In this document: positions 32,719 through 39,027 of the stretch, in pieces
How positions within the stretch are numbered: the stretch's first letter is position 1
Layout: the number at the start of each line of letters is the position of its first letter
Source: Robiginitalea sp.
GTDB lineage: Bacteria; Bacteroidota; Bacteroidia; Flavobacteriales; Flavobacteriaceae
Reading direction: 5' to 3'
Assembly: GCA_024638915.1 (NCBI GenBank)
Contig: JAHEJJ010000030.1
Coordinates: forward strand, 1 to 39,027
Length of the DNA: 39,027 nucleotides
Program-made: the position numbers and the translations under genes
The notes under the pieces: generated by a model
Databases searched by the model: none
What the model was told of the DNA's origin: nothing
The model's input: the letters and a program-made list of their open reading frames with translations, nothing else

Positions 32719-33447
32719 ATGCATATAATCAAACTTGATGCCACCGCTTCAACCAATGCTTTTTTAAAAGATCTATGGCAGGAGGAGAAACCGGAAGACG
32801 AGACCGTTGTCTGGACCAGGCAGCAATATGGGGGAAGAGGTCAACAGGGGGCCGAATGGCGCTCAGAGGCCGGTAAAAACCTCACCTTTAGTATTTTAAA
32901 GTATTTTAAGGGCCTGGAGGTACAACAGCAATTCGTCTTGAATATAGCAGTCTCTCTGGCGATTCAGCAAGCCTTAAAGGACCTGAAAATACCGGATGTT
33001 AGCATAAAATGGCCTAACGACATTATGTCAGGTTCCCGTAAGATCTGTGGTATTCTCATCGAAAACATAGTAAAGGCCAAAGAAATAAGGGTATCGGTCA
33101 TCGGGATAGGATTAAATGTCAATCAGGAGGATTTTGGAATGCTCGAACGCGCGAGTTCCCTCAGGTTGATCACCGGAATGTCTTACGATTTAGACAGTCT
33201 TATAATCTTGATAATAAAGCACTTACAATCCAAATTAAGAACAGTCACCTCGGATACCTTCCCTACTCTGAGGACGTCCTATGAGGAGATGCTCTACCGC
33301 ATTGAATTACCGTCAACCTTTGTTTTACCCGACGGGACCAAATTTATTGGGGTCATCAGAGGAATTACCAACACGGGTCGATTAAAGGTGGGAACGGAGG
33401 ATGGTCTTCTGGAGTTTTCTGTTAAGGAAATTCGGTTGCTCAATTGA
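32719..33447 (+). CDS. birA: Biotin--acetyl-CoA-carboxylase ligase
   Basis: Enzyme that activates biotin with ATP and attaches it to biotin carboxyl carrier protein. The product is 242 residues, with the catalytic domain but without the N-terminal helix-turn-helix of E. coli BirA, so it is not a repressor. The biotinoyl-AMP loop appears as GRGQQGAEWRS, the active-site lysine region as KWPNDIMSGSRKICGIL, and IGIGLNVNQ follows. A small C-terminal domain (about 195-242) has the SH3-like repeat FIGVIRGITNTGRLKV. It is divergent from rsfS, an arrangement common in Bacteroidota, and ends 26 bases from the SRPBCC gene on the opposite strand. Confidence 0.95.
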   Translation: MHIIKLDATASTNAFLKDLWQEEKPEDETVVWTRQQYGGRGQQGAEWRSEAGKNLTFSILKYFKGLEVQQQFVLNIAVSLAIQQALKDLKIPDVSIKWPNDIMSGSRKICGILIENIVKAKEIRVSVIGIGLNVNQEDFGMLERASSLRLITGMSYDLDSLIILIIKHLQSKLRTVTSDTFPTLRTSYEEMLYRIELPSTFVLPDGTKFIGVIRGITNTGRLKVGTEDGLLEFSVKEIRLLN

Positions 33448-33473
33448 GCAGGGGCAGACTCAGTACTGTGATG

Positions 33474-33866
33474 CTAAATATCGACCAACTTTTCAGAGAG
33501 GGTATTCATAAAATTTGTGATGGGTGTTTTGACCATCATTGCCATCATCGCATTGAATTCTCCCTCAAAACTCCACTGTACTTCAGATTCTTGCTCCCCG
33601 GCAGCTGAAATATCAATATTTAATGAAAAGGGAAGTTTATCACTTGCCGCTCCCAGAATGAGTTTAGAATGTGGCTGTTGTTCTTTTCTTTCCAAGACGA
33701 TCTCGGGCATACCTTTCAGAGCAAATACGAAACTATCTTCACTGAGCAATTCAAATTTCGCGACGGAATCTGGCATTAAACGTTCGAAATTGTTGAAATC
33801 GGTTAAAAATTCGAAAACTTCCGGGGCACTTTTGGCTACTTTATTTTTTGAGGTTTCAATATACAT
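33474..33866 (-). CDS. SRPBCC family protein
   Basis: Small protein of about 130 residues with the START/Bet v 1-like fold of polyketide cyclase and COQ10-type proteins: KNKVAKSAPEVFEFLTDFNN at the N-terminus, a VQWSFEGEFNAMM strand and the long C-terminal helix ITNFMNTLSEKLV. Such proteins bind hydrophobic ligands, but the ligand is unknown. A GTG at 33884 is in frame and overlaps pyrE, while ATG at 33866 falls 2 bases after the pyrE stop and gives the usual start. It is cotranscribed with pyrE. Its end faces birA, 26 bases away. Confidence 0.88.
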   Translation of the reverse strand: MYIETSKNKVAKSAPEVFEFLTDFNNFERLMPDSVAKFELLSEDSFVFALKGMPEIVLERKEQQPHSKLILGAASDKLPFSLNIDISAAGEQESEVQWSFEGEFNAMMAMMVKTPITNFMNTLSEKLVDI

Positions 33867-33868
33867 AA

Positions 33869-34513
33869 CTATTGGGATGGCCACTCCTCAGGATTGTTTC
33901 TCCATTCGAGCAGGGTTTTTAGTTGTTCTTCTTTGATGTAGCTTGTTTCAGAGGCCTGTTGTATAACATGTTCGTAATCCGTAAGGGTATGGAGCGCAAC
34001 ATCCTCTTTTTCAAAATTCTTTAGCGCAAGGTCGAAACCATAGGTGAAGATCGCGATCATTCCCTTTACCTGTGCCCCGTCATTCAAAAGAGCCCTGACA
34101 GCATTAAGGCTACTTTTACCTGTACTGACTAGATCTTCGATGACCACCACATTGCTGTTTGCCTCTAGGTATCCTTCGATCTGGTTCTGCCGACCGTGCG
34201 ATTTAGCTTCCGGACGTACGTAGACAAAAGGGAGCCCTAGTTGTTCGGCCACCAACGCCCCCATGCCGATAGCACCGGTGGCAACGCCGGCGATAACGTC
34301 GGGTTTCCCATAAAGATCTTCTATTTGTTTTGCCATCTCTTGCCGGACAAAAGTGCGGATCTGTGGATATGAAAGTATTATTCGATTGTCGCAATAAATA
34401 GGAGAATTCCAGCCAGAGGCCCATATGAATGGATTTTCTGGTCTCAACTTAATTGCATTAATTTGCATCAGCAGCTCCGCCGTTTTGGATGCGGTATCCT
34501 TGTCTAAAACCAT
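33869..34513 (-). CDS. pyrE: Orotate phosphoribosyltransferase
   Basis: Enzyme of pyrimidine synthesis that joins orotate to PRPP to give OMP. The product is 214 residues. The PRPP-binding motif is VVVIEDLVSTGKSSLNA, the catalytic loop lies in VYVRPEAKSHGRQNQIEG, and the N-terminal NPFIWASGWNSPIYCDNR is typical. The frame runs upstream to 34606, but the ATG at 34513 gives the family N-terminus. The start lies 7 bases from the divergent NUDIX start, so its promoter must reach into that gene. The SRPBCC gene follows after 2 bases. Confidence 0.96.
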   Translation of the reverse strand: MVLDKDTASKTAELLMQINAIKLRPENPFIWASGWNSPIYCDNRIILSYPQIRTFVRQEMAKQIEDLYGKPDVIAGVATGAIGMGALVAEQLGLPFVYVRPEAKSHGRQNQIEGYLEANSNVVVIEDLVSTGKSSLNAVRALLNDGAQVKGMIAIFTYGFDLALKNFEKEDVALHTLTDYEHVIQQASETSYIKEEQLKTLLEWRNNPEEWPSQ

Positions 34514-34517
34514 TTCG

Positions 34518-34525
34518 CAAATGTA
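34518..34525 (-). promoter_or_regulatory. Possible -7 box for pyrE
   Basis: The minus strand reads TACATTTG, an exact TAnnTTTG match, covering the NUDIX ATG and ending 4 bases before the pyrE ATG. If real, the pyrE transcript would be leaderless or nearly so. No -33 TTG is visible, so chance is possible. Confidence 0.3.
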
Positions 34526-35108
34526 TAAAGTTTTCGTTAAAGACGCCCCCTTGGTTTTAACAAGCAGGCTTTCAGAGACCGTAGATGGCCAGTATTTCCT
34601 TCTCAACGGGACCGCTATTTACAATGCGATCGACGCTCTCGTCAAAAAAAAGCTTCCAGAGGCTTATATATATCACCCTAATAGCGAAGAAATTCTCAAA
34701 AAGTTTACCAAAAAAATACCACTCGAGATTGCGGCCGGTGGTGTGGTGACCAATAAAGAGGGGAAGGTGCTTTTTATCTACAGGAACGATAAATGGGACC
34801 TACCCAAGGGCAAGTTGGAAAAGAACGAGAGTATAAAGGAATGCGCCCTGAGAGAAGTGGAGGAAGAAACCGGGGTAAAGGGCCTTAAAATAGAGAACTT
34901 TCTAACCACCACCTATCATATCTTTAAGCGAGGAGGAAAGTATAAACTAAAAGAGGTCCATTGGTACGCCATGAGAACCTCTTATAAGGGTCCGCTGATC
35001 GGCCAGAAAAGCGAAGGAATCGAAAAGGTTAAATGGAAGGGCCCCAGGAAGATCAAAAAAGCCCTGGATAATTCATACACGAATATTCGCTCACTTTTCA
35101 GCGACTAG
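34521..35108 (+). CDS. NUDIX hydrolase
   Basis: Hydrolase of nucleoside diphosphates linked to another group, 195 residues. The Nudix box is complete: GKLEKNESIKECALREVEEE, then TGV, fitting GX5EX7REUXEEXGU. The preceding ~70 residues form a separate N-terminal part with VFVKDAPLVLTSRLSETVDG and no clear function. The frame opens at 34425 inside pyrE, but ATG at 34521 is the likely start because the pyrE start is at 34513. It is divergent from pyrE with 7 bases between. Candidate + strand promoter elements lie within pyrE (TATCCTTG near 34495). The substrate is unknown. It is followed by the decayed M14 gene. Confidence 0.9.
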   Translation: MYKVFVKDAPLVLTSRLSETVDGQYFLLNGTAIYNAIDALVKKKLPEAYIYHPNSEEILKKFTKKIPLEIAAGGVVTNKEGKVLFIYRNDKWDLPKGKLEKNESIKECALREVEEETGVKGLKIENFLTTTYHIFKRGGKYKLKEVHWYAMRTSYKGPLIGQKSEGIEKVKWKGPRKIKKALDNSYTNIRSLFSD

Positions 35109-35129
35109 GAAATCATTCAGCCTGGTTTT

Positions 35130-35574
35130 TGATCCACGATTGACCGCTCCTACTATGTTTTATATGGCAATGGTAACCACAACCACATTTTCAGGAGTCA
35201 CGCTTTTTTCAAGGGCAAGATCACTGAAAATCATCATAGTCGCATAACCCCATCGCTTTCTCCGGGATGTATCCCATTATTGATCAGAAGGACGGTTTTA
35301 TCCTCTGATAATTTCTGGAAATTAAAATCGGCTTCTGCGTTAAAGGTAAACACGTTGAGTGGAATACGACCGTCGGTAGATCTTATGGGCTGTACATTGA
35401 TCTCAGGGAATTCACGTGCCAGGGCTTTATAAAATGCGATCGACTCTTCATATGTAGCTGTTTCATTGCCTTTTGATGTTTCAAACCGGGCTGGAAAATT
35501 TTGAATTTTGTCTTCCTGTCGGTCTTCACAGCCGATGATTAAAAAGAGTAATCAAAAAACTTTCTCACCCTCAT
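35130..35574 (-). pseudogene. Decayed M14-family zinc carboxypeptidase lipoprotein gene
   Basis: The minus strand from ATG 35574 encodes MRVRKFF, then loses frame. In the next frame it continues as a lipobox stretch LLFLIIGC followed by the mature start EDRQEDKIQNFPARFETSKG, and then ATYEESIAFYKALAREFPEI and the zinc-site segment LLINNGIHPGESDGV, where His and Glu of HPGE match the M14 zinc ligands. At about 35245 one base (G) appears lost, after which the frame reads ATMMIFSDLALEKSVTPENV and VVVVTIAI, then a TAA at 35160-35162 in place of the expected Tyr, then NIVGAVNRG. The rest of the catalytic domain (roughly the last two thirds) is absent. It is a remnant and is not expected to work. 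Confidence 0.85.
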
Positions 35575-35666
35575 GGAAAAGTCGGGATTTATGCACCATC
35601 AACTTTAAAGAAAATTGAATCTGATGAGTAGGCGTGAAGCAGTTGTTTTTAATCGCCCTGGATGAG

Positions 35667-36071
35667 TTATGCAGGGATGGTGATCCCTGCTATTTCGTTC
35701 GTTCTGATGGGCTTGTTTATATATTCGATAAGATGATGGGTCTTCTCTTTATAGTATAACCAGTTCTGATGATCAGCGGGGTCGATAGAAGAAGTGAGGA
35801 TATTAATACGGATCCGGTTGGGCAGAGGCAGGGTAATAAACTCTTCGAGGAACTGCCATCCGTCCATAATAGGCATGTTGATATCCAGAAAGATCACTTC
35901 AGGAATAGCTTCGTTTTTCTCCAGCATATCTTTAATATCGTCGATGGCCTCCTTACCGTTGGCATAGGTTTTAATGGTCTCACTAACTTCTAGAAGATTG
36001 AGCATCTTTTTAATCCCAAACACGGTTATGGGATCGTCGTCAATAACACCAATAGACCTAATTTTTTTCAT
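35667..36071 (-). CDS. Single-domain response regulator
   Basis: CheY-like receiver protein of 134 residues with no output domain. The acidic pocket is IDDDP (Asp11-Asp13), the phospho-acceptor is Asp63 in FLDINMP, and ILTSS (Thr93, Ser94) and YINKPI (Lys120) complete the switch. The open frame extends to 36110, but ATG at 36071 starts the domain directly. It overlaps the kinase gene upstream by 14 bases, so the two are translationally coupled and the kinase is the likely phosphodonor. A perfect 8-bp hairpin (35671-35690) sits at the very end of the gene. An output by protein contact is expected by analogy with Rcp1-type regulators. Confidence 0.93.
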   Translation of the reverse strand: MKKIRSIGVIDDDPITVFGIKKMLNLLEVSETIKTYANGKEAIDDIKDMLEKNEAIPEVIFLDINMPIMDGWQFLEEFITLPLPNRIRINILTSSIDPADHQNWLYYKEKTHHLIEYINKPIRTNEIAGITIPA

Positions 36072-37908
36072 TAAAATAGATATTAAAAGTCGTTCCCTTA
36101 CCCACTTCACTGCAAACCATCACTTTTCCATTCATCGCTTCTATCTGGTTTTTTGAGATATATAAGCCTATTCCCCGCGCATCGGAGTTGTGGTGAAAGG
36201 TCTTATACATGCCGAAGAGCTTCTCACCATATTTTTTAAGGTCGATACCAAGGCCATTGTCTTCGATACTCAAGATGGTATACTGATCATTTTTATTCAC
36301 GGACAATGTGATGACCGGATCTCTTTTTGGGTCCTTGTACTTCACGGAGTTAGTGATGAAGTTCATCAGAATACTGTCCATATAGGCAGGGATTACCCGG
36401 ATTTTAATATCATCTGGCACCTTGTTAATTATCGTCGCATTATTTTTTTTCAGGAATGCATTGAGGTTTTGCTCTACTTTCTGAATCTTTTTGCTGAGGG
36501 AAGTGGGCTTTTTCTCTAGATTCACATTGGTGCTTATGGCCACTACCTCGTTGAGATTTTCGAGTGTTTCCAGCAGATTATCGGAGGCTTCTGTGAGCAT
36601 TTTTAAGATTTTTTTCTTTTCCTCCTCATCTTTTTCATTGATCAGAAATTCGAGTAGCATCGAGAAATTGGCGGTGTGTGATCGCAAGTTGTGGGAAACA
36701 ATATGCGCGAAATTGATCAGCTGTTTGTTCTGCAGGGAAGTCACATTGATCAGATCGCGTAGTTCCTGTTCTTTTTGTTTGAGATCGGTAATATCCCAAC
36801 TGATACCCACCAGGCCACTGGCTTTACCATTGTCGCCAATCAGAGGTAATTTAGAGGTCATAAAGGTGGTTACCGTACCATCCTTTTTCACGTTGATGGT
36901 TTCGTTGCTCAGGATGGGATTAAGGGTCTGCATTACATAGAGATCTTCTTCACGATTGCTCTTTGCGGTCACCTTGTCGTAAAAATCGAAATCGGTTTTA
37001 CCGATGACCTGGGATTCGTCTTCGAAACCGCAAAAACTCACTTCCGATTTATTGGCCAGGATCTTGCGTGATTCCTTGTCCTTTATAAAAACATTCAAAG
37101 GAAGATTATCGATCAGCGTTCTCAGCAGTTTTTCGTTTTCCCTGGTCTTAAGGTCCGAGATAACACTTTCATTGATGTCCTGAAAAGTACCTATGAGTCC
37201 GATGAATTCATCATTCTTAAAAAGAGGTTTGCCAGCGGCAATGACCCATATCTCATTGCCATCAGCCCGCACCAATTGCAGTTTCTCATTCCAGGGTATC
37301 CCCTCAACCATCGCTTTATGGACGGCCAGTGAAATGGTATTTCTGCTATATCCCTCCTTGTAGAATTCGACACCCTTGGCGATATCCGGCTCATAGCTCA
37401 ATGGAACTCCATGGATCTTTTTGGTCATGTCGGACCAGGTGAGCGAATCGGCTACGGCGTCATATTCCCAACTCCCTATTTTGGCTATTTCGGATTTTTC
37501 CTTTAAAAGTAATTGAAGTTTTTCGTGTTCTAATTCGTTCTTAACACGCTTGGTAATATCCTCTACCTGCAGGATTACTCCTATGATGTTTTCTCCTTCA
37601 TCATACCATGGAATATTGACCCATTCGAACCATTTTTCGCACTTATTGCTATCGAAGTAACGCTCGATCTCTATGGCGCTTTGTTTACCTCTTAAACAGT
37701 TCTCCAGCGCTTCCTGCCATTCAGGATTTACCTTTCCGAAAAGTTTGTGGATGGTTTTACCGATGACCCGGTCGGGGTTAAGGTCGAAATAGTCAACCCA
37801 TGTATCCGATGCGTGAACTACTTTGAATTCCTTATCGATAAAAGCAGTCGCTTTAGGCAACTGTTTGATAAGGTAACTACTCGTATTTGTTTGAGTTTCA
37901 CGCAACAT
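36058..37908 (-). CDS. Multi-PAS sensor histidine kinase
   Basis: Cytosolic histidine kinase of 616 residues. There is no membrane segment. Three PAS domains lie in order (about 15-110, 130-255 and 265-385), including IKQLPKATAFIDKEFKVVHA, IGTFQDINES and VGISWDITDLKQKEQEL. The HisKA-like region has VSHNLRSHTANF, in which HNLRS replaces the common HELRTP, a variant frequent in Bacteroidota. The ATPase domain has MDSILMNFITNSVKYKDP, SIEDNGLGIDLKKYG and GIGLYISKNQ. A TTG at 37998 is in frame, but ATG at 37908 precedes the first PAS domain and is preferred. The overlapping response regulator gene follows. The ligand of the PAS domains is unknown. Confidence 0.93.
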   Translation of the reverse strand: MLRETQTNTSSYLIKQLPKATAFIDKEFKVVHASDTWVDYFDLNPDRVIGKTIHKLFGKVNPEWQEALENCLRGKQSAIEIERYFDSNKCEKWFEWVNIPWYDEGENIIGVILQVEDITKRVKNELEHEKLQLLLKEKSEIAKIGSWEYDAVADSLTWSDMTKKIHGVPLSYEPDIAKGVEFYKEGYSRNTISLAVHKAMVEGIPWNEKLQLVRADGNEIWVIAAGKPLFKNDEFIGLIGTFQDINESVISDLKTRENEKLLRTLIDNLPLNVFIKDKESRKILANKSEVSFCGFEDESQVIGKTDFDFYDKVTAKSNREEDLYVMQTLNPILSNETINVKKDGTVTTFMTSKLPLIGDNGKASGLVGISWDITDLKQKEQELRDLINVTSLQNKQLINFAHIVSHNLRSHTANFSMLLEFLINEKDEEEKKKILKMLTEASDNLLETLENLNEVVAISTNVNLEKKPTSLSKKIQKVEQNLNAFLKKNNATIINKVPDDIKIRVIPAYMDSILMNFITNSVKYKDPKRDPVITLSVNKNDQYTILSIEDNGLGIDLKKYGEKLFGMYKTFHHNSDARGIGLYISKNQIEAMNGKVMVCSEVGKGTTFNIYFNEKN

Positions 37909-38126
37909 GTGTTGGAAATTTCTTACTAATGTAAATTGATTTTCTAACAAATTTGAATGATTGTTGTGAACAGGCCTTATCTCGTTGTGTGTTCCCAATA
38001 TTACGGGGCTTAGAGGTTATTTATGTATAAAAAGACAGTAATTTCCTACAAATTAATCAAATTATGTTAAAGTGAGCAAAAAAGTTTTTGGTAATAAAAG
38101 TCCACTACTTGGAGCTTGGTGCCGGT

Positions 38127-38585
38127 TTACGTCTTGAGATATACTGTGTGTGGCACTAGTGAAGTGTAGTCGCCCCCATTTCGGATAACGTCCCGGACAA
38201 TTGAAGAACTGATGTAGGAGTAGGATGAAGAAGTAAGCAGAAATACGGTTTCGATCTCGGATAATTTTCTATTGGTATGGGCGATGGCTTTTTCAAATTC
38301 GAAATCCCCCGAATTCCTCAAGCCTCTTAAAATATATTCTGCATTAACATCACGACAGAAATCTATGGTAAGTCCGCTGTAGGTCATGACCTTGATCTTT
38401 ACCTGATCCTTAAAGGCGTCGCTGATGAATTTCTCACGTAACTCAATATCGAACATATAAGATTTATCTGCGTTCACTCCTATGGCAATTATAATTTCAT
38501 CGAATAGCGTCAGGCCACGATTGATGATATCATAATGGCCTAGAGTGATGGGGTCGAAGGATCCGGGAAATATTGCGCGTTTCAT
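38127..38585 (-). CDS. coaD: Pantetheine-phosphate adenylyltransferase
   Basis: Cytosolic enzyme that transfers AMP to 4'-phosphopantetheine in coenzyme A synthesis. The product is 152 residues. The nucleotidyltransferase signature is FPGSFDPITLGHYDI (TxGH with His17), and the second signature is YSYISSSIVRDVIRNGG. EYILRGLRNSGDFEFE, which binds the substrate, is also present. The length and the start are those of the family. It follows the ddl gene by 26 bases and is probably cotranscribed with it. The gap to the PAS kinase gene has no evident terminator. Confidence 0.97.
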   Translation of the reverse strand: MKRAIFPGSFDPITLGHYDIINRGLTLFDEIIIAIGVNADKSYMFDIELREKFISDAFKDQVKIKVMTYSGLTIDFCRDVNAEYILRGLRNSGDFEFEKAIAHTNRKLSEIETVFLLTSSSYSYISSSIVRDVIRNGGDYTSLVPHTVYLKT

Positions 38586-38611
38586 TAAGGTTTGTATTCG
38601 TAAGGGTAAAG

Positions 38612-39027
38612 TTAAAGATTTTCATCCAAGGCGTCCTCGATGGCACTGCCGAACAGTTCGGTTAGATCAATATCTGCTGATTTGGCTTGTTGCGGCAGGA
38701 TGCTTTCAGCGGTTAAACCTGGGATCACATTCATTTCCAACATAAAGGGAATATTATCAACAAAAATAAACTCGCTGCGCGTGTACCCCTTCATTTTTAA
38801 TATCTCATAGGCTTTTTGTACAATACCGCTTACCGTTGATGCCTGCTCCTCGGATATTCTGGCCGGTGTGATCTCTTCCGATTTACCGAGGTATTTTGCC
38901 TCGTAATCGAAAAAGTCGTTTTCCGAAACAATCTCAGTAATGGGCAACACCCTGGTCTTCCCTTTGTAGCGTATCACCCCTACAGAAACCTCTGTGCCAT
39001 CTAAAAACGATTCGATAATGATCTCGT
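38612..39027 (-). CDS. ddl: D-alanine--D-alanine ligase, partial (C-terminal part)
   Basis: The frame runs off the right edge of the window, so only about the last 138 residues are seen. The product joins two D-alanines for peptidoglycan. Visible are EIIIESFLDGTEVSVGVIRY from the ATP-grasp part, the segment SEEITPARISEEQ, and the C-terminal ATP/magnesium site RSEFIFVDNIPFMLEMNVIP, then GLTAES. The order of these pieces matches Ddl exactly. The 5' end lies outside the window, and the apparent GTG at 38977 is not the true start. The coaD gene follows, and the neighbouring murB gene belongs to the same pathway. Confidence 0.95.
   Translation of the reverse strand, partial: EIIIESFLDGTEVSVGVIRYKGKTRVLPITEIVSENDFFDYEAKYLGKSEEITPARISEEQASTVSGIVQKAYEILKMKGYTRSEFIFVDNIPFMLEMNVIPGLTAESILPQQAKSADIDLTELFGSAIEDALDENL

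Noticed and set aside
1-39027. Mobile element, prophage or CRISPR array
   Set aside because: No transposase, integrase, phage structural gene, Cas gene or regular repeat-spacer pattern was seen on either strand.

Overview
The window looks like ordinary chromosome from a Bacteroidota organism, most likely a marine member of the Flavobacteriaceae. This is inferred from moderate GC content, the gene families present, the gene order rsfS-ftsH-LUD-cdsA-psd facing birA, and many start codons preceded by the Bacteroidota -7 box TAnnTTTG instead of a Shine-Dalgarno site. I see no insertion sequence, prophage, CRISPR array, rRNA or tRNA. About 42 protein genes and one decayed gene are supported.

Layout. 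1-5000: a terminator, tatA, a PAP2 phosphatase, a convergent O-methyltransferase, a GNAT acetyltransferase, then kynU, a VOC protein and an MFS transporter. 5015-10325: a lipoprotein, a ClpP protease divergent from it, kmo, a DUF4174-like protein, and a nif3-type gene followed by a coiled-coil protein of the C4 zinc-ribbon family that has no cysteines. 10375-13593: lpxK and a large hybrid sensor kinase converge. 13985-17186: lipA and two ECF sigma modules, one with a small Cys-rich membrane protein and one with a RskA-type anti-sigma factor. 17483-21613: murB and an aminotransferase overlap by four bases, followed by a secreted aspartic protease with a PDZ domain and a DUF1573 protein. 21812-25947: valS, a leucine-rich-repeat lipoprotein and an unknown secreted protein, then a 654-bp stretch without a recognisable gene.

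26602-32626: a fatty acid hydroxylase-type membrane protein converges on the operon rsfS-ftsH-LUD-cdsA-psd-ACBP, which links ribosome silencing, membrane protein quality control and phospholipid synthesis. 32719-35108: birA, then pyrE with a SRPBCC gene, and a NUDIX gene that diverges from pyrE with only 7 bases between the two start codons. 35130-35574: the decayed 5' part of an M14 zinc carboxypeptidase lipoprotein gene. 35667-37908: a multi-PAS histidine kinase with an overlapping single-domain response regulator. 38127 to the end: coaD and the 3' part of a D-alanine--D-alanine ligase gene.

Working together: kynU and kmo are two of the enzymes of tryptophan breakdown toward 3-hydroxyanthranilate and NAD. 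lpxK, murB, ddl, psd and cdsA serve the envelope. No single novel multi-gene system stands out. The items most worth checking are the M14 pseudogene, the Cys-less zinc-ribbon protein, the paired hairpins upstream of the second sigma operon, the sigma gene paired with a Cys-rich peptide, and the nearly leaderless promoter layout.
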